This document shows positions 26,146-36,103 of a stretch of DNA of 64,000 bases, one piece after another. Under the pieces are notes generated by a model. It was not told the DNA's origin. It was given only the letters and a program-made list of their open reading frames with translations, and did not search any database. Source of the stretch: Bacteroidota bacterium. GTDB taxonomy: Bacteria; Bacteroidota; Ignavibacteria; UBA10030. The position numbers and the translations under genes were made by a program. The stretch spans positions 1 through 64,000 of the forward strand of contig JAOAFT010000010.1 of the NCBI GenBank assembly GCA_026416125.1, written 5' to 3'. Within the stretch, counting starts at the first letter, position 1; each line of letters starts with the position of its first letter.

Positions 26146-27699
26146 TTATTTTAATTGCGCAAGAATATCAGCAGATTGGCGTTCGATATTCTCATGGAGA
26201 CTTTTCCTGTGCGAGTCCATTGTCACAACAACGGGAAAATCCTTGACCTCAATGTGCCACATTGCTTCCGGTATTCCAAATTCCAAGAAGTCGACTCCTA
26301 CAACTTTTGTAATGCGTTGAGCATAATACTGTGCCGCTCCACCTATCGCTGAACAATACACTGCACCGACTTCGTTGAGAGCTTGAAGAGTATTGGCACC
26401 CATTCCGCCTTTACCAATAATAATACGAACACCATGACGTCGAAGTATCTCTGCTTGATATGCTTCCTGTCGTATACTTGTTGTTGGTCCTGCAGCTTTT
26501 ATGTCCCATCCGTTCTTTGTCTTAAGGGCCACAGGCCCACAGTGGTATAGTGCACCTCCGTTCAAATCAACCGGCGATGAATTAGTTACGAGATATCGGT
26601 GGAGTACATCACGCCCCATGTGAAGTTCTCCATTCAGTAATAAAACATCCCCTACTTGGAACTCTCGTGCCCGCTGTTCTGTGATTGGTATTGTTACAGA
26701 AATAGTACGTCCGGTTCCATAGAATTCACCTGATGAAGCCATGGCATGATGTACATTACGCTTGTGGTTATAGAACCAACGAGAAATCGTACCGGTTCGC
26801 GCGTTGAGTTCAACTCCCAACCGGCGAAATGCCCAACAGTTATACGAAACACTTACAAAGTAACTCGCCGGTATACGATGGAGTACCCCGATTTTACATC
26901 CCATCAAGGTTGAATGTCCGCCGAACCCCATCGTACCAATTCCTAAGGTGTTACTTTGTTCCACAATAAGTTTCTCAAGTTCAGCAAGCTGAGGATTTGG
27001 ATTCACATCATTTAGTTTTCGCAAGAGTTGACGCTTTGCATACTCATAGCTACGAGCTCTATCACCACCAATAGCAACACCAATAATACCAGCACTACAT
27101 CCTTGACCTTGTGCATTCCAGACAGCATGAAGTAAACATTTTTTTACACCTTCTAGCGTACGCTCAGCGAACCCTACATGTGGTAGCTCACAAGGTAAAG
27201 AATACTGAGTACTTTTATTTTCACACCCTCCACCTTTGAGAATAAGACGTACATCGATTCCCTGCTTACCCCATTGTTCAAAGTGAATAATAGGACACCC
27301 TGCACCAACATTGTTTGAACTTTGAGTACCATCAATCGGATCTACTGCATTCGGACGAAGTATTCCTTCCTTTGTGGCTTTGCGTACAGCGTTTTCTATA
27401 GCTTTTCTCATGTAAATATGGTTATACCCAGGTGGTACCTTCACCCAAAATGTCGGCATTCCAGTATCTTGACATAAAGGTGCTCTTCGTTGCCTAGCTA
27501 AATCAATATTGATCGCTATCATTTTTAGAGCTAGCGCAGATTGGCTCAATGGGTCTTCACTTAATAGCGACTTCTTCAACGCTTCTCTCACATCAGTGGG
27601 CAGGTCCGTCGACGTTTCAACTAGTAATTCATAAATACTATGCTGAAAATTTTTGTAAAACGATGTTATCATTCTTTTTTTCATGTTTTTCGTGTTCAT
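26146..27699 (-). CDS. Fumarate hydratase, class I (Fe-S)
   Basis: 517-aa single-chain class I fumarase, which hydrates fumarate to malate in the citric-acid cycle with an oxygen-sensitive [4Fe-4S] cluster. Likely cluster cysteines are C76 (PLCQDTG), C201 (GQGCSAGII) and C288 (SYNCWAFRR). Alpha- and beta-type domains are fused; the beta part contains KAAGPTTSIRQEAY and GKGGMG. The start overlaps the stop of the upstream lipocalin gene as ATGA. Two in-frame ATGs, 15 and 27 bases later, are possible alternatives. Confidence 0.94.
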   Translation of the reverse strand: MNTKNMKKRMITSFYKNFQHSIYELLVETSTDLPTDVREALKKSLLSEDPLSQSALALKMIAINIDLARQRRAPLCQDTGMPTFWVKVPPGYNHIYMRKAIENAVRKATKEGILRPNAVDPIDGTQSSNNVGAGCPIIHFEQWGKQGIDVRLILKGGGCENKSTQYSLPCELPHVGFAERTLEGVKKCLLHAVWNAQGQGCSAGIIGVAIGGDRARSYEYAKRQLLRKLNDVNPNPQLAELEKLIVEQSNTLGIGTMGFGGHSTLMGCKIGVLHRIPASYFVSVSYNCWAFRRLGVELNARTGTISRWFYNHKRNVHHAMASSGEFYGTGRTISVTIPITEQRAREFQVGDVLLLNGELHMGRDVLHRYLVTNSSPVDLNGGALYHCGPVALKTKNGWDIKAAGPTTSIRQEAYQAEILRRHGVRIIIGKGGMGANTLQALNEVGAVYCSAIGGAAQYYAQRITKVVGVDFLEFGIPEAMWHIEVKDFPVVVTMDSHRKSLHENIERQSADILAQLK

Positions 27700-28217
27700 T
27701 GACTATAGCAATGCACTGTGCGTATAAGTGATGATACATCAAACCCCTTCTCTTTTACTTCGTCAAGGAGTCTTCTGTAAACATCATCCGGCAGTGAGGG
27801 TGTACGAGAGAGTATCCAGAGATACTGTCGGTTTGGTGTACCAACAACAGCATAGCTATACTCAGGTCCGAGAGCAAGAATCCAATAATCACCTCTAAAT
27901 GGCCAGAAAAATTGAACCTTTAATTTAGCATTGTTGGAACCTTCAACAACAAAGGCTTTCCCTGTAACCTGATCAATTCTACCATTCACAGAATCTTTTC
28001 TACATGAGTTTCGTACTGCGATTGTCCCATCACTTCTGAGTGTGTACTCCGCAGTTGTACAGTAACATCCTTCTTGAAAATTATTGGGGAGACGTGCAAC
28101 TTCATACCACACGCCGACGTAGCGAGAAAGATCAACAGAAGCTACTGTATCCAATGGTACATACGCACTACTACATCCATACAAAGCCAAACATAATATA
28201 CCACACATTAATCGCAT
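27696..28217 (-). CDS. Lipocalin family lipoprotein (Blc-like)
   Basis: 173-aa outer-membrane-type lipocalin. The signal and lipobox are MRLMCGILCLALYGC, with acylation at Cys15. The lipocalin signature is LSRYVGVWYEVARLPNNFQEGCYC, followed by a single eight-stranded barrel and the closing YLWILSRTPSLPDDVY. Bacterial Blc proteins bind lysophospholipids or fatty acids. The ATG at 28217 follows AAAGGAA; the longer ORF from 28283 starts in AT-rich spacer. Its stop overlaps the fumarase start. Confidence 0.92.
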   Translation of the reverse strand: MRLMCGILCLALYGCSSAYVPLDTVASVDLSRYVGVWYEVARLPNNFQEGCYCTTAEYTLRSDGTIAVRNSCRKDSVNGRIDQVTGKAFVVEGSNNAKLKVQFFWPFRGDYWILALGPEYSYAVVGTPNRQYLWILSRTPSLPDDVYRRLLDEVKEKGFDVSSLIRTVHCYSQ

Positions 28218-28369
28218 GGTAAATTCCTTTTGTTCTTCAAGTAATATTAAAAAATCAATATAAATGTAAAAGAGAATTCCCAAAAAAACACATTATCTAA
28301 TGAATTATTAAAGAAATTTTCTTTACTTCAATTATGAATAAAAGAAGCAAATCATGCGAGGGAATAGAA

Positions 28370-29317
28370 ATGAAGAAAAAAGATTTCATATCAATAGCAA
28401 ATTGGTCTGCAAAAGAATTATTGGATATTATTACATTATCGTATCGTATAAAAAAAACACCCCATCGTTTTTCAAGCGCTTTGAAAGATCGAGCTATTGC
28501 TTTGATTTTTGAGAAGCAATCGTTACGAACACACGTTGCGTTTGAACTTGGAGCAAAGCAATTGGGAGCACACACAGTGTATCTTACTAATGCTGATATC
28601 AGCCTCGGGAAACGAGAGAGTATTTACGATGTAACGAAAAACTTGGAACGATGGCTTGATGCAGCTGTAGTCCGTACATATGACCATAAATATCTCGAGC
28701 AGATGGCAAGTACTGGAAAATTGTCTATCATCAATGCGCTCTCTGATTTTGAACATCCATGCCAAGCCGTTGGTGATTTCATGACGATATTAGAAAAACT
28801 AAAAACAGTGAAAAAGAAAAAATTTGCCTGGGTTGGTGATGGTAATAATGTTTGCCATTCGCTTATGCTTTTGGCTGCAAAATTAGGCATGGATTTTACA
28901 GCAGTTACCCCAGAAAAGTTTGAGCCCGATACATTTGTTACAACCCTCGCACGAGATGAAGCTCAACGAACCAAAGCCTCGATTGTCCTTACCAACGATC
29001 CTACAGAAGGTGTCCGGAACGCTGACATTGTTTATACGGATGTCTGGGTAAGCATGGGCGAAGAAGCTCATCGTGACGAGAAAATAAAAGCATTTGTGAA
29101 CTACCAGGTAACCACATCATTAATGAAACTAGCGAAACCTACAGCTCTCTTCATGCATTGCCTCCCAGCACACCGCGGAGAAGAGGTAACGGATGAAGTT
29201 ATCGATTCACCACAATCAATTGTCTTTGAACAAGCTGAAAATAGACTCTACAGCCAAAAGGCAATTCTTGTTACTCTTCTCAGGAAGAAAAAAACATCAA
29301 ATATTGCGGGCGAATAA
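28370..29317 (+). CDS. argF: Ornithine carbamoyltransferase
   Basis: Forms citrulline from ornithine and carbamoyl phosphate in arginine synthesis; 315 aa. The carbamoyl-phosphate loop is FEKQSLRTHVAFE at residues 47-59, where the usual STRTR reads SLRTH (His55 for Arg). HPCQ, the ornithine motif DVWVSMGEE and the HCLP motif FMHCLPAHRG are intact and point to true OTC rather than the acetyl- or succinyl-ornithine variants. The start is the ATG at 28370, after GCGAGGGAAT; the longer ORF begins at 28334. It stands alone on this strand and ends in a bidirectional terminator. Confidence 0.92.
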   Translation: MKKKDFISIANWSAKELLDIITLSYRIKKTPHRFSSALKDRAIALIFEKQSLRTHVAFELGAKQLGAHTVYLTNADISLGKRESIYDVTKNLERWLDAAVVRTYDHKYLEQMASTGKLSIINALSDFEHPCQAVGDFMTILEKLKTVKKKKFAWVGDGNNVCHSLMLLAAKLGMDFTAVTPEKFEPDTFVTTLARDEAQRTKASIVLTNDPTEGVRNADIVYTDVWVSMGEEAHRDEKIKAFVNYQVTTSLMKLAKPTALFMHCLPAHRGEEVTDEVIDSPQSIVFEQAENRLYSQKAILVTLLRKKKTSNIAGE

Positions 29318-29345
29318 AAATACACTCGCCCGCAAAAATTTTTAT
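29306..29345. terminator. Bidirectional rho-independent terminator
   Basis: GCGGGCGA at 29306-29313 pairs with TCGCCCGC at 29326-29333, followed by AAAAATTTTTA. The A and T tracts serve both strands, so it can end argF from the left and the surface lipoprotein gene from the right. It includes the argF stop codon. Confidence 0.85.
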
Positions 29346-29356
29346 CCACAAAGATG

Positions 29357-31498
29357 CTACTGGAGAGTAAATGACCATATTGTAGAGTATGCGCTAGATC
29401 CAGCCGAATTGCTTGCCTGAACACGCCAATAATAGGTTGTACCACTAACTAAACCACTTACCGAACTCAAACTAAGCGAGGTTGAAGAAATATTTTCTTT
29501 ATCATAGATAATAGTAATAAATCCTACGTCTTTAGAAATTTGCACTCTATAAGATTTAGCTCCATTTGCACTCCTCCATGTAAGAATAGCATTGCTTGCT
29601 ATACCAGTAGCATTATTCGCAGGAGATTGTAACCGTGGTGCAGGAGGTGGAGAAAATTCATAGGTATTTAATGTATCATCCATTGCATTTCCAGCTAGAT
29701 CTACAACTGATGAACTAACTCGAATTGATAACCCATCCGGTAGTGTGTTTCCATTAGTAATTGATACAGTAAGTGCTACCTCATATATTCCTGCATTGTG
29801 TCCGAGGTAAACGGCATTTTCTTTCGTAAATTGGACAGTATCAGTGTTTTCTATCAAATAGTTCGCAATATTTTCCGACGGTTCCAGTTTTAGTGGCTCA
29901 GAAAATTGCATCCTCAGTTGATACCGTTGAGTCCCAAATGCTGTGGCCTGTACAGTTATAAGAGCTGGTTGAACATTATCACTTATTGTAATAGTATTAC
30001 TTGCAGGACCTTCTACTAGATCTTTACTTACAGCTCGTACTTGATACTTAACTGTATGAGCCCAAAGTGGCTGTGTGGTTTTTGGAAACACAAGTGGCCC
30101 TGTATTATTAGTATCGTAAAGAGAAAATACATTTTCATGGATTCGCTCGAATGGACCATCACCAATCTGACGATAGAGATTGTAACTACGAGCATGTTCT
30201 ACTGCATTCCATTCCAACCGTACGACACCTCCAGAAAAGTCAAGATTACCAAAGTTCAGTGTGGGTGCAATGATCCGTTTCAAAACAGGTGCCGCTGGAA
30301 TTGGAGACGCCCCTGTTGTTGTAAAGTTCAATACCTCGAAATCACCAACAATACTTGCATTATTGACAACTGCTAAACCAGCTTCATCTTGAAGTTTGGG
30401 TAAAGCAGTTCGAACATCGACTGAATATCGGGCTGATCCCACTAAACCAGCTGGTTGAATTGTCAATTCTGTCATCGTTGAATTCCATGCAAGTTGAGCT
30501 GAGACAACACCGTCTGTTTTCTTCATTCCATTGTAAGACACAACAATATCATCAACGATGGTTCCATGGCCTTTACCAAGGTCTGTCCGTGTGTAAGGTG
30601 TTTGTTTAATTGGCGCAGAAAACGTGTAAGTAATGATAAGGTTTGTTGGAGATACATCTGCATTATTTTGGGGTGAAATATTAATGACATAAGGAGCAAC
30701 ATTGTTTGCCCACCGAAGTTGAATTCTTTCGGCGTTCACAAATGCACGAAGTGAGTCATAGATTAAATTACAGGGAATGTTAAATGGTGCAGGAATGCTT
30801 CCTTCATATTTAGCGTCACTGCTTTGAGCAAGTATATTCACAGTAATTCCATTATCAACACCACTAAACTTATACCTTCCTTTTTCATCTGTTAACGCTT
30901 GTTTCAAGATGACACCCGGTGTAATAGATTGATCATAGAGGAATACTCGTGCATTAGCAACAGGTTTCATGTCTTTATCAACAACTTGACCAACGATCGT
31001 TGTATTGAGTTGAGAAATATTAAAAATAACACTTCCAACTAATCCACTTACGCCAAGGGAATCACCTGGAACTAATGATGTGAATGTAATGGTAACGGTA
31101 CTGTAGTAGTAATCGCGGTATCGTTTTGTCGTATCGGTTACAGATTTGTTATAATCGACCAGGGAAGCTGTGACAGTATATGTGCCTGTAGCAACAGTTG
31201 ACCCATTTATGACCTTGAATTGTCCTGCAGGAACGTTATCGAACGAAAACTGACCAGCATCATCTGACTTTACCGAACGTACAGAACCACTGTACGATAA
31301 CGAAAGTACGGCTCCTTTAATTGCTTGGTTAGTACAAGCATCTTTAATTAAACCAGTTATTGTTCCCTTCGGTTCGTATGTTGGTAATGATGACTTCGAT
31401 GACTCCACAACGACAGGATTGTTATCATCCTTGTCACACCCAACAAGGTAAGTACAAAGAATACCAAGGATGAGAAGTGTAAAACGATTAAATCGCAT
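29357..31498 (-). CDS. Multidomain surface lipoprotein (regulatory-like, Ig-like, FN3 domains)
   Basis: 713-aa exported lipoprotein: signal and lipobox in LLILGILCTYLVGC, acylated Cys near residue 21. Two carboxypeptidase-regulatory-like beta domains follow (GTITGLIKDACTNQAIKGAVLSL and TTIVGQVVDKDMKPVANARVFL), then an Ig-like region (VSPTNLIITYTFSAPI), and at least two fibronectin-type III-like modules, the last ending SGTTYYWRVQASNSAGSSAYS. No catalytic domain is visible, so binding or structural roles on the surface are likely. The ATG at 31498 follows GGAGGG. It ends at the shared terminator. Confidence 0.8.
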   Translation of the reverse strand: MRFNRFTLLILGILCTYLVGCDKDDNNPVVVESSKSSLPTYEPKGTITGLIKDACTNQAIKGAVLSLSYSGSVRSVKSDDAGQFSFDNVPAGQFKVINGSTVATGTYTVTASLVDYNKSVTDTTKRYRDYYYSTVTITFTSLVPGDSLGVSGLVGSVIFNISQLNTTIVGQVVDKDMKPVANARVFLYDQSITPGVILKQALTDEKGRYKFSGVDNGITVNILAQSSDAKYEGSIPAPFNIPCNLIYDSLRAFVNAERIQLRWANNVAPYVINISPQNNADVSPTNLIITYTFSAPIKQTPYTRTDLGKGHGTIVDDIVVSYNGMKKTDGVVSAQLAWNSTMTELTIQPAGLVGSARYSVDVRTALPKLQDEAGLAVVNNASIVGDFEVLNFTTTGASPIPAAPVLKRIIAPTLNFGNLDFSGGVVRLEWNAVEHARSYNLYRQIGDGPFERIHENVFSLYDTNNTGPLVFPKTTQPLWAHTVKYQVRAVSKDLVEGPASNTITISDNVQPALITVQATAFGTQRYQLRMQFSEPLKLEPSENIANYLIENTDTVQFTKENAVYLGHNAGIYEVALTVSITNGNTLPDGLSIRVSSSVVDLAGNAMDDTLNTYEFSPPPAPRLQSPANNATGIASNAILTWRSANGAKSYRVQISKDVGFITIIYDKENISSTSLSLSSVSGLVSGTTYYWRVQASNSAGSSAYSTIWSFTLQ

Positions 31499-31570
31499 AG
31501 AATGCCCTCCATATTGATAGTTAAACATAGATCCCCACAATGTGTTTTACTTTCCCCTCTCTTCGTCGTA

Positions 31571-32125
31571 CTACGAGACTTGAATGAACTGTCGTTCCCC
31601 GGAACGAACTACAAGCACTGGGCAGGGAGCTTTACGGACAACTTTTTCTGCTGTACTTCCAAAAAGAACGTGTTCAACACCCGTATGACCATGGGTAGCA
31701 ATAATAATAAGGTCAATAGCCTCCTCACGCGCGTATTGAATAATTTCAAAAAAGGGTTTTCCTACTCTAATAACTTTTTGCGATTGTACCCGTTTTCCGA
31801 TCTTTCTAGCTATTAAATTCTCAAGTTCTTCTTCACCTCGCTTTCGTAATTCATCTTCTATATTGGGAAATCCGATTTGACCAAAACTAAAATCGGCAGG
31901 GTAAACGGTCGGTTCAACTACGTAGAGTAAATCTATCGATGCATGGAATTGTTGTGCAAAAGGGATGGCATATTCTAGTGCTTGTTTTGAATGTTCAGAA
32001 AAATCAATCGGTACTAAAATTTTTTGAATGGATATCTGGGTTTCTTTTCGAGTGTTAGCACTATCTTTTCGTTGTTTCGTTTGTGTCCCCTTTTTTCGAA
32101 CGCGCACGACCTTTTGTTTTGCCAT
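31571..32125 (-). CDS. Universal stress protein (UspA family)
   Basis: 184-aa single Usp domain after a basic N-terminal tail of about 33 residues. The domain starts KILVPIDFSEHSKQALEYA and ends with the nucleotide motif GHTGVEHVLFGSTAEKV, so ATP binding is likely. The ATG at 32125 is preceded by GGAGGAGGAG and lies inside the 3' end of the cNMP-binding gene, with 65 bases read in two frames. Both translations there are Lys/Arg-rich. The pairing suggests a shared stress or nucleotide signal. Confidence 0.9.
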   Translation of the reverse strand: MAKQKVVRVRKKGTQTKQRKDSANTRKETQISIQKILVPIDFSEHSKQALEYAIPFAQQFHASIDLLYVVEPTVYPADFSFGQIGFPNIEDELRKRGEEELENLIARKIGKRVQSQKVIRVGKPFFEIIQYAREEAIDLIIIATHGHTGVEHVLFGSTAEKVVRKAPCPVLVVRSGERQFIQVS

Positions 32126-32684
32126 GCTCTGACTCCTCCTCCATATGTTTGTAGTGTTCGAGTTGTGATCGCAACCGTGATAATTCCTCGTCTGTACGTC
32201 GCAATCGTTGCGTAACTATCTCTGCAAGCTTAAGAACTATCTTTATTCCTAATGATGGTTTCTTTTCGATGAGTTCAAACAAGTCAGGACGAAAGAATCC
32301 AATAAGTAAGCAATCTGTTCTACACACAGCATTTGCAGAACGAGGAGCTTCATCAATGAGTGCAAGCTCACCAAAAAAATCTCCCTCTCCTAGCACAGCT
32401 ATTTCATCTGTTTTACCTTCCTTTGTGGTAAGTGTTATTGAAACTTCTCCCTTCTGCACTATGTACATCCCAAGCCCTGGGTCACCTTGGTAAAAAACAG
32501 GCTCCCCACGCAGATACTCTCGTTTGTGAACAATCGCCGCAACCTCCTTTAATTCCCGCGAAGTCAGCTCTGCAAACGATGGAACTTTACTTAAGATTTC
32601 CTCAACTGAGCCCTTCTTAATCATTCGGGCTGAGAATATATTCTGCCATAACGAGCTTGAGACGTGTTCTTTTTCGGCTATCAT
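32061..32684 (-). CDS. Cyclic-nucleotide-binding domain protein without HTH
   Basis: About 207 aa. The cNMP-binding beta barrel runs roughly from KVPSFAELTSRELKEVAAI to the phosphate-binding cassette GDFFGELALIDEAPRSANAVC, whose conserved Glu and Arg are present, so cyclic nucleotide binding is plausible. A helix (KIVLKLAEIVTQRLRRTDEEL) and a basic tail follow; there is no DNA-binding domain. I prefer the ATG at 32684; one at 32717 would overlap ilvE by eight bases. It overlaps the universal stress protein gene and follows ilvE by 25 bp. Confidence 0.82.
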   Translation of the reverse strand: MIAEKEHVSSSLWQNIFSARMIKKGSVEEILSKVPSFAELTSRELKEVAAIVHKREYLRGEPVFYQGDPGLGMYIVQKGEVSITLTTKEGKTDEIAVLGEGDFFGELALIDEAPRSANAVCRTDCLLIGFFRPDLFELIEKKPSLGIKIVLKLAEIVTQRLRRTDEELSRLRSQLEHYKHMEEESEHGKTKGRARSKKGDTNETTKR

Positions 32685-32709
32685 AATCTCACATGAATGT
32701 ACTGAGGTC

Positions 32710-33627
32710 TTATACAAAGGTCAACCAGCCATGGGTATCGTTAGCATTGTGAACAATATCAAAAAAAGCTTGTTGGAGCGCTTTTGTAATCATACCAGCT
32801 TTCCCAGTTCCAATAACAATTTTATCAATCGAACGAATAGGCGTTAGCTCTGCTGCTGTTCCTGTAAAGAAAACTTCGTCAGCAATATACAACATTTCTC
32901 GTGGTATTTGTGTTTCAATTACAGAATATCCCAATTCTTTTGCAATAGTAACGACACTTGATCGGGTAATTCCAGGAAGAATTGCTGAAGCAAATGGTGT
33001 GGTATAAAGAACACCGTCCCGAATTACAAAGATGTTTTCGCCACTTCCTTCACTGACTGTTCCAAACGCATCAAGAGCAATTCCCTCAGCATACCCGTTA
33101 GCAAGTGCTTCCATTTTAATGAGTTGGGAATTTAAGTAATTTCCACCAGCTTTTGCCATCGTCGGAAATGTCCCAGGAGCCGGTCTGTGCCACGATGACG
33201 TACACACGTCGATTCCATTCTCTAATGCTTCGGCTCCAAGGTACGCGCCCCACCTCCAAACAGCAATTGCTACGTCGACAGGGCACCCTAATGGATTTAC
33301 ACCAATTTCACCATACCCTCGATAGACTACCGGGCGAATGTAGCATTCTTTCAAATTGTTTACTCGAATTGTTTCAAGCACTGCTTCTGTCAACTCTTCA
33401 ATTGTGTATGGTATTTGAGCCCGATATATTTTAGCAGAATCGTACAATCGCTTGAGATGCGCATCGAGCCGAAACACTGCAGATCCTTTTTTGGTATGAT
33501 AGCAGCGAATTCCCTCAAACCAACTTGATCCATAGTGCACAACGTGGGAAAGCACATGAATTTTTGCATCATCCCAGTTTACAAAAGAACCATTCATCCA
33601 AATTTTATCAACTTTTTCAATTGGCAT
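32710..33627 (-). CDS. ilvE: Branched-chain amino acid aminotransferase
   Basis: Class IV PLP aminotransferase (305 aa) interconverting Val, Leu, Ile and their keto acids. The PLP lysine is in [13 protein letters not shown], and other family blocks are [13 protein letters not shown] at the N-terminus and [17 protein letters not shown]. It starts 14 bp after the GNAT gene stop, in the same unit as the serine palmitoyltransferase gene. Branched keto acids prime iso-fatty acids, the chains found in many bacterial sphingolipids; linking the two here is my inference. Confidence 0.93.
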   Translation of the reverse strand: MPIEKVDKIWMNGSFVNWDDAKIHVLSHVVHYGSSWFEGIRCYHTKKGSAVFRLDAHLKRLYDSAKIYRAQIPYTIEELTEAVLETIRVNNLKECYIRPVVYRGYGEIGVNPLGCPVDVAIAVWRWGAYLGAEALENGIDVCTSSWHRPAPGTFPTMAKAGGNYLNSQLIKMEALANGYAEGIALDAFGTVSEGSGENIFVIRDGVLYTTPFASAILPGITRSSVVTIAKELGYSVIETQIPREMLYIADEVFFTGTAAELTPIRSIDKIVIGTGKAGMITKALQQAFFDIVHNANDTHGWLTFV

Positions 33628-33641
33628 AGAACGTTTTTCTC

Positions 33642-34760
33642 CTACAATGGCATTTCATACACACGATATCGCTTATAGATCTTCGCATTCAGTGCTTCAG
33701 CAGCACGTATCATTGGTTCATTATCTTCAAGAATCCAACTCGCCTCGCCATAGTAAATTCCCAGCTTCTTTGCACGTATTGCTGTCTCATAGAACAACGC
33801 GGCAGCTGCGCCAGTTTTGAGGTATTCTGGCAATACTCCGAGAACCATAATTCGAGCTGCGTTAATTTTTTTCTTTTTCGTCAACAAATGGTATATTGCG
33901 GGCAAGAGATAGCCATGCTTATTATACTTCAGTACGATGTTAATATCGGGCAAGGTTAATGCAAAACCAATTGGTTCACCTTTACGTTCTGCAAAAATAA
34001 CAAGCTCTGGGACCACAATCATTTTCAAGTCAGCTGCAAGAGCATCCATTTCCTCATCGGTCATTGGGACAGCACCCCAGTTCCGTGCCCATGCTTTGTT
34101 ATAAATATGCTTTACTCGTTCAACTTCGTCGTAAAAATGTTTCATGTCTAACGTACGGAAGGTAACCTCTTGCCTCTCTTTTACTATGTTATACACCCTC
34201 TCAAGTTTATCTGAATATACTTCATCTTGATTAAGTTGATACGCATAAAGATCCTTCACTTTCTTAAAACCGTAACGTTCAACCAAGTGAATATAGTACG
34301 CCGGATTGTAGGGCATCATGATAGCTGGACTTTTATCAAAGCCATCAATTAACAAACCAAGATCATCATTGATTGAGGGATTAACAGGACCCCGGAATGC
34401 TGTTGCTCCTCGTGTTTTTACATATTCTTTTGCCGTATCGAACAACGCATTTGCGACATCTTGATCTGGAATGCATTCAAAGAATCCCCAAAATCCCATA
34501 CTTTCATTATGTACCTTGTTATGGTTGTAATTAATAATTGCAGCAATCCGTCCAACCATAACACCATCACGCTCAGCAATGAAAAATTCAGCATCAGCAT
34601 GTTTGTAGAAGGGATTTCTTTGTTTGTTGATAATTTTCCGACGATCGGCAAGAAGGGGTGGTACCCAATAAGGATTATTCGCGTAAATTGTCCATAAAAA
34701 TTGGATGAAAGCACGAACATCGTGCTTCGTTGTTACTTTACGAATTTGAATTGGTCCCAT
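33642..34760 (-). CDS. GNAT-fold acyltransferase, candidate bacterial ceramide synthase
   Basis: 372-aa protein with an N-terminal GNAT-like region ([42 protein letters not shown]) and a second one near the C-terminus ([33 protein letters not shown]). It lies 13 bp after the serine palmitoyltransferase gene on the same strand. In Caulobacter the ceramide synthase bCerS is an unusual GNAT-type protein near spt, so N-acylation of a sphingoid base is a reasonable guess. Direct similarity to bCerS has not been tested. A general N-acetyltransferase is the alternative. Confidence 0.6.
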   Translation of the reverse strand: MGPIQIRKVTTKHDVRAFIQFLWTIYANNPYWVPPLLADRRKIINKQRNPFYKHADAEFFIAERDGVMVGRIAAIINYNHNKVHNESMGFWGFFECIPDQDVANALFDTAKEYVKTRGATAFRGPVNPSINDDLGLLIDGFDKSPAIMMPYNPAYYIHLVERYGFKKVKDLYAYQLNQDEVYSDKLERVYNIVKERQEVTFRTLDMKHFYDEVERVKHIYNKAWARNWGAVPMTDEEMDALAADLKMIVVPELVIFAERKGEPIGFALTLPDINIVLKYNKHGYLLPAIYHLLTKKKKINAARIMVLGVLPEYLKTGAAAALFYETAIRAKKLGIYYGEASWILEDNEPMIRAAEALNAKIYKRYRVYEMPL

Positions 34761-34773
34761 TCAATATCTTTCC

Positions 34774-35982
34774 TTAAATAACCCCCTCCTTCTTACCGAC
34801 TTTCTTAAATGCATCGAGAATTTGCTGGAGGTGGTGATCCTCATGCGTAGCCATGTAACTCGTCCGCAACATTTCTAAACCAGGTGGCACTCCTGGACGA
34901 ATAAAGGCATTCACAAACACTCCTTCATCGAAGAGTGCTTTCCACATCCGTAATACTTTTTCTGTATCTCCAATGATAACGGGTACAACTGCAGAATCAT
35001 GATCTGTCACAGTATACCCCATCTCTCTCAAACCTTTTCTCATTGTACGAGCGTTGTACATAAGCTTATCAATGAGTTCTGGTTGAGATTCAAGAATATC
35101 GAGAGCTGCTAAAGCTGCTGCAACGGAGGCAGGTGTTGGACTGGCACTAAAAATCAACGCTGGCGCGTTGTGTTTAAGATAATCAATTACCTTATAATCT
35201 CCTACAACAAATCCACCGAGAGAGGCAAAGGTTTTGCTAAACGTACCCATGGTCAAATCGCACTCATTTACTAAATTGAAGTGACTTGCAGTGCCACGAC
35301 CACCTTTTCCAATCACACCAATTGCATGAGCATCGTCGACCATCACACGTGCATTGTACTTCCGTGCGATTGTTATAATTGACGGTAAGTCAACTATTTC
35401 ACCTGAAGTGCTAAAAACACCATCGGTAACAATGAGCTTTCCAGCATCGACTGGAAGCTTTGAAATAACGCTCTCAAGGTGCTCCATATCTCCATGTTTG
35501 TACCGTATGATATTAGGCTCATCGCTCACAAATGAATTCATACCTGCTGCAACGAGCGTGCCCGCTACAATGCTTGCATGGTTATCTTTATCAGAAATAA
35601 CATACTCTCCTTTCTGTACTAAGACTGGAATTATTCCTTGTGCTGTTTGGAACCCGGTACTATAGAGAAGACATGCTTCTTTTCCTAAAAACTTTGCAAG
35701 ACGGTGTTCAAGTTCAACATGCAAATCGAGTGTACCTGTTAAATATCGTGAACCCGAACATCCACTACCGTACTTTTTTATGGCATTGATTGCTGCTTCC
35801 TTTACCTTTGGATGCGCTGTAAGTCCAAGGTAATTGTTTGAGCCTGCCATAATGATTCGTCGTCCCTCAATTGTAACGACTGGACCTTCACTTCCCTCAA
35901 TTGGATGAAAGTATGGATAGTACCCCTTTGCTCTTGTTTCGTCCGCCCGTGTAAACGCATAGCACTTATCGAATAAATCCAA
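34774..35982 (-). CDS. spt: Serine palmitoyltransferase-type alpha-oxoamine synthase
   Basis: 402-aa PLP enzyme that condenses an amino acid with acyl-CoA or acyl-ACP. The PLP lysine is in [13 protein letters not shown], and further blocks are [40 protein letters not shown] and [11 protein letters not shown]. As I recall the Bacteroides serine palmitoyltransferase, these blocks fit it better than KBL or BioF. I choose the TTG at 35982 (AAAGGAG six bases before it) over the TTG at 36027, which has no ribosome site. The product would be 3-keto-sphinganine, first step of sphingolipid synthesis. 8-Amino-7-oxononanoate synthase is the main alternative. Confidence 0.8.
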   Translation of the reverse strand: MDLFDKCYAFTRADETRAKGYYPYFHPIEGSEGPVVTIEGRRIIMAGSNNYLGLTAHPKVKEAAINAIKKYGSGCSGSRYLTGTLDLHVELEHRLAKFLGKEACLLYSTGFQTAQGIIPVLVQKGEYVISDKDNHASIVAGTLVAAGMNSFVSDEPNIIRYKHGDMEHLESVISKLPVDAGKLIVTDGVFSTSGEIVDLPSIITIARKYNARVMVDDAHAIGVIGKGGRGTASHFNLVNECDLTMGTFSKTFASLGGFVVGDYKVIDYLKHNAPALIFSASPTPASVAAALAALDILESQPELIDKLMYNARTMRKGLREMGYTVTDHDSAVVPVIIGDTEKVLRMWKALFDEGVFVNAFIRPGVPPGLEMLRTSYMATHEDHHLQQILDAFKKVGKKEGVI

Positions 35983-36103
35983 CTGTATCTCCTTTCTTTT
36001 TGGTAAAACCTTCACTTTGCTTCTCAAAACTTTTTTGAATATACTTTATTAAGCAAAGAAAGTCAACGAAGAGAAATAATCTACGCAGGAAGGAGAAGAC
36101 GTT

